IMG/VR virus record: IMGVR_UViG_3300025108_000066
Coordinates: 1 to 53,970 of that record
DNA: 53,970 nucleotides
Direction: 5' to 3' (one strand)
Source of the DNA: a virus
Each line of letters opens with the position of its first letter. Positions within the stretch are counted from its first letter, which is position 1. Below are positions 1 to 6,986 of this stretch, one piece after another. The notes under the pieces were generated by a model. It was not told the DNA's origin and searched no databases. It worked only from the letters and a program-made list of their open reading frames with translations. A program made the position numbers and the translations under genes.

Positions 1-99
1 TTCCTGAAGATGGGTTTAAAAATTGGTCTGATGATGAGATAGCTGGTCATTTTGAAGAGCATGGTCTTGCAGTAAAAACAGACAGAGGATATTGTGGCT
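1..99. repeat. Left copy of the 99-bp terminal redundancy
   Basis: Bases 1-99 repeat at 53,872-53,970 with two differences (position 5 is T here and C at the right; position 18 is A here and G at the right). This shows the contig closes on itself, either as a circular assembly of a permuted genome or as a linear genome with short direct terminal repeats. The redundancy lies inside a coding gene, which argues for an assembly overlap rather than a specialised end. Confidence 0.9.
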
Positions 100-134
100 A
101 TCCCAACACACCTGATGAAATAATAGAGTGGTAG
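3..134 (+). CDS. C-terminal part of a small hypothetical protein (gene spans the genome junction)
   Basis: This open frame continues the gene that begins at 53,820. Joined across the redundancy it makes a 61-residue acidic protein ending in DEIIEW, with the stop at 132-134, one base before the DNA polymerase start. No family is recognised. The sequence contains a short acidic stretch NWSDDEIAGHFEEHG that could form a helix. Position 18 decides Lys (this copy) versus Glu (right copy) in GF[K/E]NW. Its tight spacing to polymerase suggests it belongs to the same rightward transcript. Confidence 0.75.
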   Translation, partial: PEDGFKNWSDDEIAGHFEEHGLAVKTDRGYCGYPNTPDEIIEW

Positions 135-135
135 C

Positions 136-2001
136 ATGGATATAGTAACCATAGATTTTGAAACCTATTATGATAGGGACTACTCTCTATCTAAAATGAC
201 TACTGAATCTTACATCAGAGACAAAAGGTTTGAGGTCATAGGAATTGCAGTCAAGTACAATGACATGCCAACACGTTGGTACAAGAGTGATGATGTCGGC
301 AGGTTTTTAGAGTCGGTAGATTTTTCAGATAAGTTTATACTTGCACACAACACAGCATTTGATGGTGCTATATTGTCGTGGCATTATAACATAAAGCCAA
401 AGTTTTGGCTAGACACCATGTCTATGGCTAGACCCAAGCACAGTATGACAACAGGTTGTTCTCTAAGTGCATTAGCAAAACACTATGAGCTAGGACAGAA
501 AGGGACTGAGGTTATCAGTGCATTAGGCAAAAGGTTAGAGGACTTCACTTCGGAAGAACTAAAGCAGTATGGGAAGTATTGTATTAATGATGTTGAACTT
601 ACCTATAAGCTATGGGGAAAGCTATCAAAGAAGTTTCCTATCTCAGAACTTATGGTCATCAACCAAACCCTACAGATGTATACCAATCCTACTGTGGAGC
701 TAGACAAAGAACTTCTATCTAATTACCTGGTCTCAATCAAGCTTAACAAACGACAACTACTTGACACGTTATCTACCAAAGGACTATCAAATGAGCAAGT
801 AAAGAAAGCTCTTATGTCTAATCCAATGTTTGCTAAGTTACTTATATATGTAGGGGTAACACCACCTATGAAGATATCAGCTAGGACAGGGAAAGAAACC
901 TATGCCTTTGCTAAGACAGATAAAGAATTTATAAACTTACAACAACACCCTAACCCTGTAGTACAACAACTTGTATCAGCAAGGCTAGGAGTCAAGTCTA
1001 CTATAGAAGAAACACGAACTGAAAACCTGATAGCAGTAGCAGACAGGGGAAGATTACCTATACTATTAAATTACTATGGAGCACACACAGGTAGGTTTAG
1101 TGGTGGGGATAAATTAAATTTACAGAACTTACCTCGTAGTGGTGCACTAAGGAAATCCTTAGTAGCACCTAAAGGTAAAGTCTTAATAGCATGTGATTCA
1201 TCACAGATTGAGGCACGAATGGTTGCATATATAAGTGGGCAGAAAGATTTGGTTGAGGCATTCAGACAAGGTAGAGATGTTTACAGTGAGTTTGCCAGTG
1301 ATGTATATGGCAGAAAGATTACAAAGAAAGATAAGCTAGAACGATTTGTAGGTAAGACTTGCATACTAGGACTAGGTTATGGTATGGGAGCAGAGAAGTT
1401 TAAAGACACGTTGGCTATGGGTCAAGGTGGCATGTCAGTAGACATAGATTTAAATGAGGCTAAAAGAATTGTTACCTTATATAGACAGAAAAACCACAAC
1501 ATAGTTTCTTTTTGGAGAACGTGTGGTCATGCGTTGGATACCATGATTAGTGGTGGAGTAGGGTCTATAGGTGGTGGCATATGCGACTATGATTCGGAGG
1601 GAATTATACTACCAAATGGTTTACGTATAAGATACCCTGAATTACAGAGGACATCAGATGGGTTTGAGTACATATCTAATGCTAGAACTTACAGGAAGTT
1701 AGTAACTACTGGACGTTTAGATGATAAGGAATGGACTAGAATCTATGGTGGTAAAGTAACAGAGAATGTTGTTCAAGCACTGGCTAGGATAGTAGTATCA
1801 GAACAAATGGTTGAGATAGGTAAACACTATCAAGTTTTATTTCAAGTACATGATGAGATAATCGTTTGCGTGATGCAAGAAAGAGAGTCGGACACACAAC
1901 AACACGTTGAGACAATCATGTCTACTTCACCCATCTGGGCACAGGACTTACCTGTAGCTTGTGAGAGTGGAGTGGGCTTTAATTATGGAGAGGCAAAATG
2001 A
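136..2001 (+). CDS. polA: Family A DNA polymerase with 3'-5' exonuclease domain
   Basis: Replicative phage polymerase. The N-terminal 3'-5' proofreading exonuclease shows motif I DFE at residues 7-9. The palm/fingers domain shows motif A (CDSSQIEAR, near residue 354), motif B with R403, K407 and Y415 of the O-helix (KTCILGLGYG), and motif C VHDE near 573. At 621 residues there is no room for a 5'-3' exonuclease, as in T7-type polymerases. The residue matching E. coli Phe762 is Leu411, a variant known from marine virus polymerases. The gene follows the junction-spanning small gene by one base and overlaps the next gene by four bases. The family call is secure; the in vivo role is inferred. Confidence 0.97.
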   Translation: MDIVTIDFETYYDRDYSLSKMTTESYIRDKRFEVIGIAVKYNDMPTRWYKSDDVGRFLESVDFSDKFILAHNTAFDGAILSWHYNIKPKFWLDTMSMARPKHSMTTGCSLSALAKHYELGQKGTEVISALGKRLEDFTSEELKQYGKYCINDVELTYKLWGKLSKKFPISELMVINQTLQMYTNPTVELDKELLSNYLVSIKLNKRQLLDTLSTKGLSNEQVKKALMSNPMFAKLLIYVGVTPPMKISARTGKETYAFAKTDKEFINLQQHPNPVVQQLVSARLGVKSTIEETRTENLIAVADRGRLPILLNYYGAHTGRFSGGDKLNLQNLPRSGALRKSLVAPKGKVLIACDSSQIEARMVAYISGQKDLVEAFRQGRDVYSEFASDVYGRKITKKDKLERFVGKTCILGLGYGMGAEKFKDTLAMGQGGMSVDIDLNEAKRIVTLYRQKNHNIVSFWRTCGHALDTMISGGVGSIGGGICDYDSEGIILPNGLRIRYPELQRTSDGFEYISNARTYRKLVTTGRLDDKEWTRIYGGKVTENVVQALARIVVSEQMVEIGKHYQVLFQVHDEIIVCVMQERESDTQQHVETIMSTSPIWAQDLPVACESGVGFNYGEAK

Positions 2002-2255
2002 CAGACATAATAGGAACAAATGGAAAAGAAATAAAATCACAAAAGAAATCAGTCCAAGATGAGAGCTTACTTTTATTAGAGAAAGTACATAAAGATATAA
2101 AAGAACTAGAGCCAAAAGAATTTGATTCAATTACTGTACTACTAAAGATAAAAGGTAAGTACCTTAAATATTCGTTGGGTATTGCTGACGCAATACTAGA
2201 TGTAGGACAGCTTGAGGCTATCAAGTATGACATACTAAAGAAAATGCATTCATGA
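1998..2255 (+). CDS. Hypothetical protein, 85 aa
   Basis: Small charged protein with no recognised family. The first half is Lys/Glu-rich (LLLEKVHKDIKELEPKEF) and probably helical. It is real by context: its ATG overlaps the polymerase stop (ATGA) and its own stop overlaps the start of the Cas4-like nuclease, so it is translationally coupled on both sides. A replication-accessory role is possible from position only. Confidence 0.75.
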   Translation: MTDIIGTNGKEIKSQKKSVQDESLLLLEKVHKDIKELEPKEFDSITVLLKIKGKYLKYSLGIADAILDVGQLEAIKYDILKKMHS

Positions 2256-2911
2256 AACTAAGTCATAGCTATTCTTCTATAAAGATGTATGAGAACTGCC
2301 CTAAAAGGTATGAGTACCAAAGGGTTACTAAAGAGGTTGTTGACACAGGCAGTGAGGCAACTAAATTTGGTGAGAGAGTACATGCTGATTTAGAAAATAG
2401 ACTACTTCATTCTACCCCGCTACCTCAAGAGTCAAGCAAACATGAACAGGTTTGTGAAACCTTACAACAACTCACTCAGCACGCAACACTTCTTGCAGAA
2501 CAACAACTATGCCTTAATGAAAATCTTACACCAACAGGTTGGTGGAGTAAGGACGCATGGCTACGCTCTATCTTAGATGTCTTAATCATTAGGGGGGATA
2601 CAGCTATAGTAATAGATTGGAAAACAGGCAAACGTAGACCCGATTTCATGCAACTACAACTGTTTGCACTGCAAGTATTCAAACACTATCCTGATATTAA
2701 AAAGGTTAAGTCTACTTTTGTATGGCTAAAAGAAAGCAAGACTGATACCGAAACCTATACATCTGATAACACAAACTTAATGTGGGCTGACTTGTTGGCT
2801 CGTATAGAAAGAATCAATCAATCGTATAAGACAGGTAACTTCCCAGCTAAACCTAGTGGCTTATGCCCATGGTGTCCAGCTAAAAATATATGTGAGTTTG
2901 CAAACATATAA
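2252..2911 (+). CDS. Cas4/RecB-like PD-(D/E)XK nuclease with probable 4Fe-4S cluster
   Basis: Exonuclease of the PD-(D/E)XK superfamily, PDDEXK_1/Cas4 type, expected to resect DNA ends during recombination. Visible motifs are GERVH (40-44), the metal-binding Asp109, the core D122-W-K124 and the following Gln-rich QLQLF (about 135-139). Cys16 plus the C-terminal pattern Cys205-x2-Cys208-x5-Cys214 is the arrangement that binds an iron-sulphur cluster in Cas4 and AddB. At 219 residues it matches a stand-alone nuclease. It starts inside the end of the upstream gene and is followed by a second nuclease. There is no CRISPR array, so an adaptation role is unlikely. Confidence 0.88.
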   Translation: MKLSHSYSSIKMYENCPKRYEYQRVTKEVVDTGSEATKFGERVHADLENRLLHSTPLPQESSKHEQVCETLQQLTQHATLLAEQQLCLNENLTPTGWWSKDAWLRSILDVLIIRGDTAIVIDWKTGKRRPDFMQLQLFALQVFKHYPDIKKVKSTFVWLKESKTDTETYTSDNTNLMWADLLARIERINQSYKTGNFPAKPSGLCPWCPAKNICEFANI

Positions 2912-2914
2912 TAC

Positions 2915-2942
2915 TTGACACTATTGTATGCTTAAGTATACT
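2915..2942 (+). promoter_or_regulatory. Possible sigma70-type promoter
   Basis: A perfect -35 hexamer TTGACA (2915-2920) is followed after 16 bases by TATACT (2937-2942), close to a consensus -10. The predicted transcript start falls at about 2949, which is also an in-frame ATG of the VRR-NUC gene. That would give a leaderless message or one using only downstream starts. The first ATG at 2928 lies inside the promoter spacer and has no ribosome binding site. Confidence 0.4.
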
Positions 2943-3257
2943 TATGATATGGTTACAACACCTGAAGGAAAGATTAAAGTTAAACTTGACAAGATGTTAA
3001 AGTCTTATGGTAAACAGGTATGGTACTACAACCCACAAGCTGGGGCATTTGGTAGAGCTGGTATACCTGACAAGATACTCTGTGTAAATGGACATTTCAT
3101 AGGAGTAGAGTGTAAGGCGGACAGGACTAAGAAACCCACCGCCTTGCAACTTCAGTGTATGGAACAAATAGAACTAGCTAAAGGAGTTTGTTTTGTTGTC
3201 TATGATAATGAGACGATAGAACACCTAAGGTTATATATAGAAAGATTAATTAAATGA
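2928..3257 (+). CDS. VRR-NUC domain nuclease
   Basis: Small nuclease of the VRR-NUC branch of the PD-(D/E)XK fold, a family acting as structure-specific endonucleases, often beside SNF2-type helicases. The core is present: GRAGIPD with Asp48, VECKAD with Glu61 and Lys63, then Gln74 (numbering from 2928). An alternative start at 2949 (MVTTPEGK) removes seven residues and sits at the predicted start of a promoter transcript; neither start has a clear ribosome binding site. Its end overlaps the SNF2 helicase gene by four bases, supporting a nuclease-helicase pair. Confidence 0.85.
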   Translation: MLKYTYDMVTTPEGKIKVKLDKMLKSYGKQVWYYNPQAGAFGRAGIPDKILCVNGHFIGVECKADRTKKPTALQLQCMEQIELAKGVCFVVYDNETIEHLRLYIERLIK

Positions 3258-4807
3258 TAGTAATAGAGAAAGCAAAAGCAATAGCATTAAACCTAAACAA
3301 CCCTAACAGAGTGTTAGAGTCTATTCCAGAATCACGCAAGTTAATGTTCAACAACCAACAACTTGTTGTCACACCACATACCATCACGGCTTCCCGTGGC
3401 TTACGACAATTAGGATTTAAAGTACCCTCACCCATACTGCATTATTACGATTGGTGCGGAGAGTTTACACCCTACGAACATCAGAAGATGACATCAGCTT
3501 TTCTTACCATGCACAACAAGGCGTTGGTGCTTAATGAAATAGGTACTGGTAAAACACAGTCAGCTCTGTGGGCATGTGATTATCTTATGTCAGTAGGTGC
3601 TATTAAAAAGGTTTTGATAATATCTCCATTGTCTACACTTGAAAGAGTGTGGGGTGATAGTATTTTTATGGGGTTTCCACACAGACAGGCTGTTACTTTA
3701 CATGGTACAAGTAGCAGAAGGTTAAAGTTATTAAAGACTAATGCTGATTTCTTTATTATTAATCATGACGGATTCTCTATTATATCAGAAGAGATTAAAG
3801 GTATGTTTGATTTAATAATAATTGACGAGGCTGCTGTCTTACGTAACCCATCTACCAACAGGTTTAGAGTAGTAAGAAAGTATCTTAAGAAATATCCTAG
3901 CACTAGGCTATGGATGATGACTGGTACACCTACACCTAATGACCCAACAGACGCATGGGCATTGGCTCAGTTAGTAGAAAGTCCTTACGTTAATAAAACT
4001 TATACAGGATTTAGAGAGTCAGTCATGATGAAGATAGGGCAGTGGAAATGGTTGCCACGTCCTGAGTCTATAAATATTGTTAAGCATGTGCTCTATCCAG
4101 CTGTGCGATACAGCAGAGATGAGTGTCTTGACCTACCTGATACTGTTTTTCAGACTAGAAAAGTAGCTCTTACTAAAGAACAGAAAGACCACCACGATAA
4201 AATGCTTAAGAATTATGTAACAGAACTAGCAAAAGAAGGCACGATAACAGCTGTCAATGAGGCAGTTAAGCTACAAAAACTTGTACAGATTAGCTGTGGT
4301 GTTGTGTACGGAGACGACAGCCAGCATATAGAATTAGACTGCTCACCTAGAGTTAACTTAGTTAAAGAAGTTATAGAAGAAGTAGGTGGTAAAGTAATAG
4401 TATTTGTCCCACTGACAGGGACATTAAAGATGTTAGAGAGGATACTCTCAAAGCAATGGAGTGTTGGTGTAGTTAATGGTGAAGTATCAGCGACAAAAAG
4501 AAACGAGATATTCTATAACTTTCAACACACAAAAGACCCACATGTCTTAGTAGCACACCCTGCAACTATGGCTCATGGTCTGACACTAACTTCTGCTAGC
4601 ACTATCATATGGTACGGACCAGTGACAAGCAACGAGCAATACGTTCAGGCTAATGGAAGAATAGAAAGGATAGGTAAAAAGCATGTGTCAAACATTATAC
4701 ATATAGAGGCTACCGAGCTTGAACATAAAATGTTTGAACGGCTAAAGAACAAACAAAAACTACAAGGTCTACTACTAGACCTTATTAAGGAGGGAACAAA
4801 CGAATGA
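3254..4807 (+). CDS. SNF2-like superfamily 2 helicase/ATPase
   Basis: DNA-translocating ATPase of superfamily 2, SNF2/Rad54-like. Motif I is NEIGTGKT (94-101). Motif II is DEAA (191-194). Motif III is TGTPTPNDP. The motif VI region is QANGRIERIGK near 465-475. Both RecA-like lobes are complete within 517 residues, with no added chromatin-type domains, which is usual for phage versions. The start overlaps the VRR-NUC stop and the end overlaps the next gene (ATGA). With the two nucleases it may process replication forks or recombination intermediates; the exact substrate is not visible. Confidence 0.92.
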   Translation: MIVIEKAKAIALNLNNPNRVLESIPESRKLMFNNQQLVVTPHTITASRGLRQLGFKVPSPILHYYDWCGEFTPYEHQKMTSAFLTMHNKALVLNEIGTGKTQSALWACDYLMSVGAIKKVLIISPLSTLERVWGDSIFMGFPHRQAVTLHGTSSRRLKLLKTNADFFIINHDGFSIISEEIKGMFDLIIIDEAAVLRNPSTNRFRVVRKYLKKYPSTRLWMMTGTPTPNDPTDAWALAQLVESPYVNKTYTGFRESVMMKIGQWKWLPRPESINIVKHVLYPAVRYSRDECLDLPDTVFQTRKVALTKEQKDHHDKMLKNYVTELAKEGTITAVNEAVKLQKLVQISCGVVYGDDSQHIELDCSPRVNLVKEVIEEVGGKVIVFVPLTGTLKMLERILSKQWSVGVVNGEVSATKRNEIFYNFQHTKDPHVLVAHPATMAHGLTLTSASTIIWYGPVTSNEQYVQANGRIERIGKKHVSNIIHIEATELEHKMFERLKNKQKLQGLLLDLIKEGTNE

Positions 4808-5217
4808 CTATAAAGATAGTAACTGTGGATAAAGTTATAGCTAAATACATAGACTGTAGGAAAACTAAAGACGCTATTGAATCAGAGGCTAAGGCAAAGG
4901 TCAGTGATATCAAAGAGCAGATGGCTAAACTAGAGGCATGGTTAAAAGAAAAGGCAGACCAAGATGGTGTTGATTCTTTTAAAACATCTAATGGTACAGC
5001 ATTCCTAACAACTACTGACTTTGCAAGAGTAGAAGATTGGGACTCAACATTAGAATTTATAAAAGACAATGAGGCATATGATTTGCTTGAGAAACGTGTG
5101 AGTAAAACAGCAGTACGTGGATACATTGAGGCTAATAAATCTGTACCATCAGGTATAAACTACGGCACACGTATAGATGTGAATGTTAGAAAACCATCTG
5201 TGAGGGCAGAAGACTAA
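4804..5217 (+). CDS. Hypothetical protein with Gp157-like layout
   Basis: 137-residue protein with a charged helical N-terminal half (about 20-58, probable coiled coil) and a C-terminal half containing FKTSNGTAFL and a Val-Arg-rich end. The layout, a coiled coil followed by a short beta segment, recalls siphovirus Gp157-family proteins, but I see no decisive motif. It has a strong ribosome site (AAGGAGGG) upstream inside the helicase gene. It lies just before the probable ssDNA-binding genes, so a replication/recombination role is likely but unproved. Confidence 0.7.
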   Translation: MTIKIVTVDKVIAKYIDCRKTKDAIESEAKAKVSDIKEQMAKLEAWLKEKADQDGVDSFKTSNGTAFLTTTDFARVEDWDSTLEFIKDNEAYDLLEKRVSKTAVRGYIEANKSVPSGINYGTRIDVNVRKPSVRAED

Positions 5218-5901
5218 ATGATTAGCTCAAGACTATCAATCAGAGATTCTAGGTTTCATGTTGTGTCTCAGGATAAAATAGAAACACTTAATGAAACAAG
5301 TTTAGATGTAATAATCGTAGGGGCTAACCCTGCATTGGCTAAACAATATTATGAGGGAGAGTTTTCTCCTGATAGAGAATCGTATACACCTGATTGCTAT
5401 TCACTAGACGGTGTAACACCTAGTGTAGAGAGTGCCTCACTTCAGTCTGATGTGTGTGCACTATGCCCACAAAATTCATGGGGCTCAAGAGTTACACCAC
5501 AAGGGCACAAAGTAAAAGCATGCTCTGATATTAAGAGACTTGCTATTATCTTTGCGGATAAACCTTACGAAGAAATTTACCTACTGCAAGTAACTCCTTC
5601 ATCACTGAAGAGTTTGAATGCATATCAAAAGACATTATCTATGAGAGGTATTGCACCTGAGATTAGTAAAACTACATTGTGTTTTGATACAGGAGTAGAC
5701 TTCCCTAAACTTGAGTTTAAGTTTGGTGGTCTTGTTCCAACAGATGTTCAAGCTCATGTCGATACGGTTATTGGAACCGAAATTGTACAGATGGTGACAG
5801 GACAACTTGCTGTGGCAAATAAACCAAAGACTATTTTAGCAGAGGATTATGGATTCACTAAAGAAATAGGCTTTACAATTAACAATAAGTCGGAGGAATA
5901 A
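5218..5901 (+). CDS. Probable DNA-metabolism protein with C4 zinc-binding motif
   Basis: 227 residues. A central motif C-x2-C (CALCPQN near residue 80) followed by WGSRVTPQGHKVKAC looks like a treble-clef or zinc-knuckle insertion. It is flanked by beta-rich sequence (VIIVGANPALAKQYY; LEFKFGGLVP). The stop of the preceding gene abuts its ATG, and the ssDNA-binding gene follows after two bases with GGAGG inside its own 3' end. The context suggests a single-strand-binding or annealing partner. The function is inference; I do not recognise a named family. Confidence 0.72.
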   Translation: MISSRLSIRDSRFHVVSQDKIETLNETSLDVIIVGANPALAKQYYEGEFSPDRESYTPDCYSLDGVTPSVESASLQSDVCALCPQNSWGSRVTPQGHKVKACSDIKRLAIIFADKPYEEIYLLQVTPSSLKSLNAYQKTLSMRGIAPEISKTTLCFDTGVDFPKLEFKFGGLVPTDVQAHVDTVIGTEIVQMVTGQLAVANKPKTILAEDYGFTKEIGFTINNKSEE

Positions 5902-5903
5902 CA

Positions 5904-6647
5904 ATGACTACAAAAGTAACAACACCGAAAGGTGTAGCTAACTATCCTCACATCAGTAAGCCTGATGAAGGTAGAGAGTATTCTGATGGTAAGTATAAAG
6001 TTAATCTAGCTTTATCCCCTGAAGACGCTAAACCTATAGTAGAGCAAATCAATGCTGTATTACTTGAGGGTATCAAAGCTGTAAAAGGTAAAGAGCCAAA
6101 CAAAAAAATCAAACAGGCACCACTACCTTATGCAAATGAGACAGTAAAAGATGATGATGGTAACTCAGTAGAGACAGGCAACGTCATTATAAAATTTAAA
6201 TCTAAGTATAAACCTCAAGTGTTTGACTGTGATAACAATGAGATATTTGAGCACAACATATGGGGTGGCTCAGTAATTAAAGTAGGTGGTGAACTTGCAT
6301 TCTATAGCTCTGCTATAGGTTGTGGTGTAACCATAAGACTTAAAGCTGTTCAACTTATCGAGTACGTACAAGGTGGAAGTGGGGCTGATAGCTTTGGCTT
6401 TGGAAAAGAAGATGGCTTTACTGCTGAATCCGATGAGACTGCAAACACACAGGAAGAGGTTGACATAAGTGTTAACGTCCCCGCTTCTGCAGCAGAAGTT
6501 GCACCTGCACCTGTTAAACCTAAAGCTAAAGCTAAACCTAAAGCTAAACCAGTTCCTGTTGAAGAGCCTGCACCAGTTGCAGTAGCTACAGAGAGCAGTA
6601 GTCTAGCAGATGAGATAGCTAATTTAATAGGAGAGACTGATGACTAA
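5904..6647 (+). CDS. Probable single-stranded DNA-binding protein (DUF2815-like)
   Basis: 247 residues. The N-terminal 160 residues resemble phage DUF2815-type single-stranded DNA-binding proteins: a beta-rich OB-like region beginning TPKGVANYPHISKPDEG, with conserved-looking IIKFKSKYKPQVFD and IWGGSVIKVGGEL segments. A low-complexity linker follows, with repeated KAKPKAKP and Ala/Pro/Val, and the protein ends in an acidic tail (IGETDD), the typical protein-recruiting tip of ssDNA-binding proteins. GGAGG precedes the ATG. It lies in the replication operon directly before an HTH protein and the primase-helicase. Confidence 0.82.
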   Translation: MTTKVTTPKGVANYPHISKPDEGREYSDGKYKVNLALSPEDAKPIVEQINAVLLEGIKAVKGKEPNKKIKQAPLPYANETVKDDDGNSVETGNVIIKFKSKYKPQVFDCDNNEIFEHNIWGGSVIKVGGELAFYSSAIGCGVTIRLKAVQLIEYVQGGSGADSFGFGKEDGFTAESDETANTQEEVDISVNVPASAAEVAPAPVKPKAKAKPKAKPVPVEEPAPVAVATESSSLADEIANLIGETDD

Positions 6648-6924
6648 CAGAGCTCCACTAGACTTTAAAAAAGTTGAAGCTCTGAGACGGCACATGCTAC
6701 TTACAACAAGTAATATGTCCGAGTTATTAAGTGTATCCCGCATGACATACTACGGATGGATTAAAGGAAAACCTGTCCGTAGGAAAAATCATGATAGAGT
6801 TATTAGCACTCTAAGAATCTTACTGAAAGCTATGGAGAATGGATGGCCTCAGCCTAACATTATTGCATTGGAACAGAAGGATAGATTCAAAGAGCTCCTT
6901 GAGCTTTTAAATAAAAAGGAATAG
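6640..6924 (+). CDS. Small helix-turn-helix DNA-binding protein
   Basis: 94 residues. The central segment, about residues 20-55 (LLTTSNMSELLSVSRMTYYGWIKGKPVR), fits a helix-turn-helix of the XRE/phage regulator kind, followed by helical sequence. Its ATG overlaps the end of the ssDNA-binding gene. It may regulate the primase-helicase or recognise an origin. It is the only clear HTH regulator in the genome, yet it is not placed beside an integrase or immunity region, so a lysogeny repressor role is unlikely. Confidence 0.75.
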   Translation: MTNRAPLDFKKVEALRRHMLLTTSNMSELLSVSRMTYYGWIKGKPVRRKNHDRVISTLRILLKAMENGWPQPNIIALEQKDRFKELLELLNKKE

Positions 6925-6986
6925 TATAAATAGAGGTGGCTGGTTTGACACTCCCAATCAGTCGCCGCATAAAGAAAGGTAATCAA

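Noticed and set aside
2252-2911. True CRISPR-associated Cas4
   Set aside because: There is no cas1, cas2 or array; the replication context fits a phage recombination nuclease.
6640-6924. Lysogeny repressor
   Set aside because: The small HTH protein lies inside the replication operon, and no integrase or divergent immunity region is present.
6945-6973. TTGACA-17-CATAAA resembling a promoter before the primase-helicase gene
   Set aside because: The predicted transcript would begin after the AAAGG ribosome site and the -10 is weak; it may be chance.
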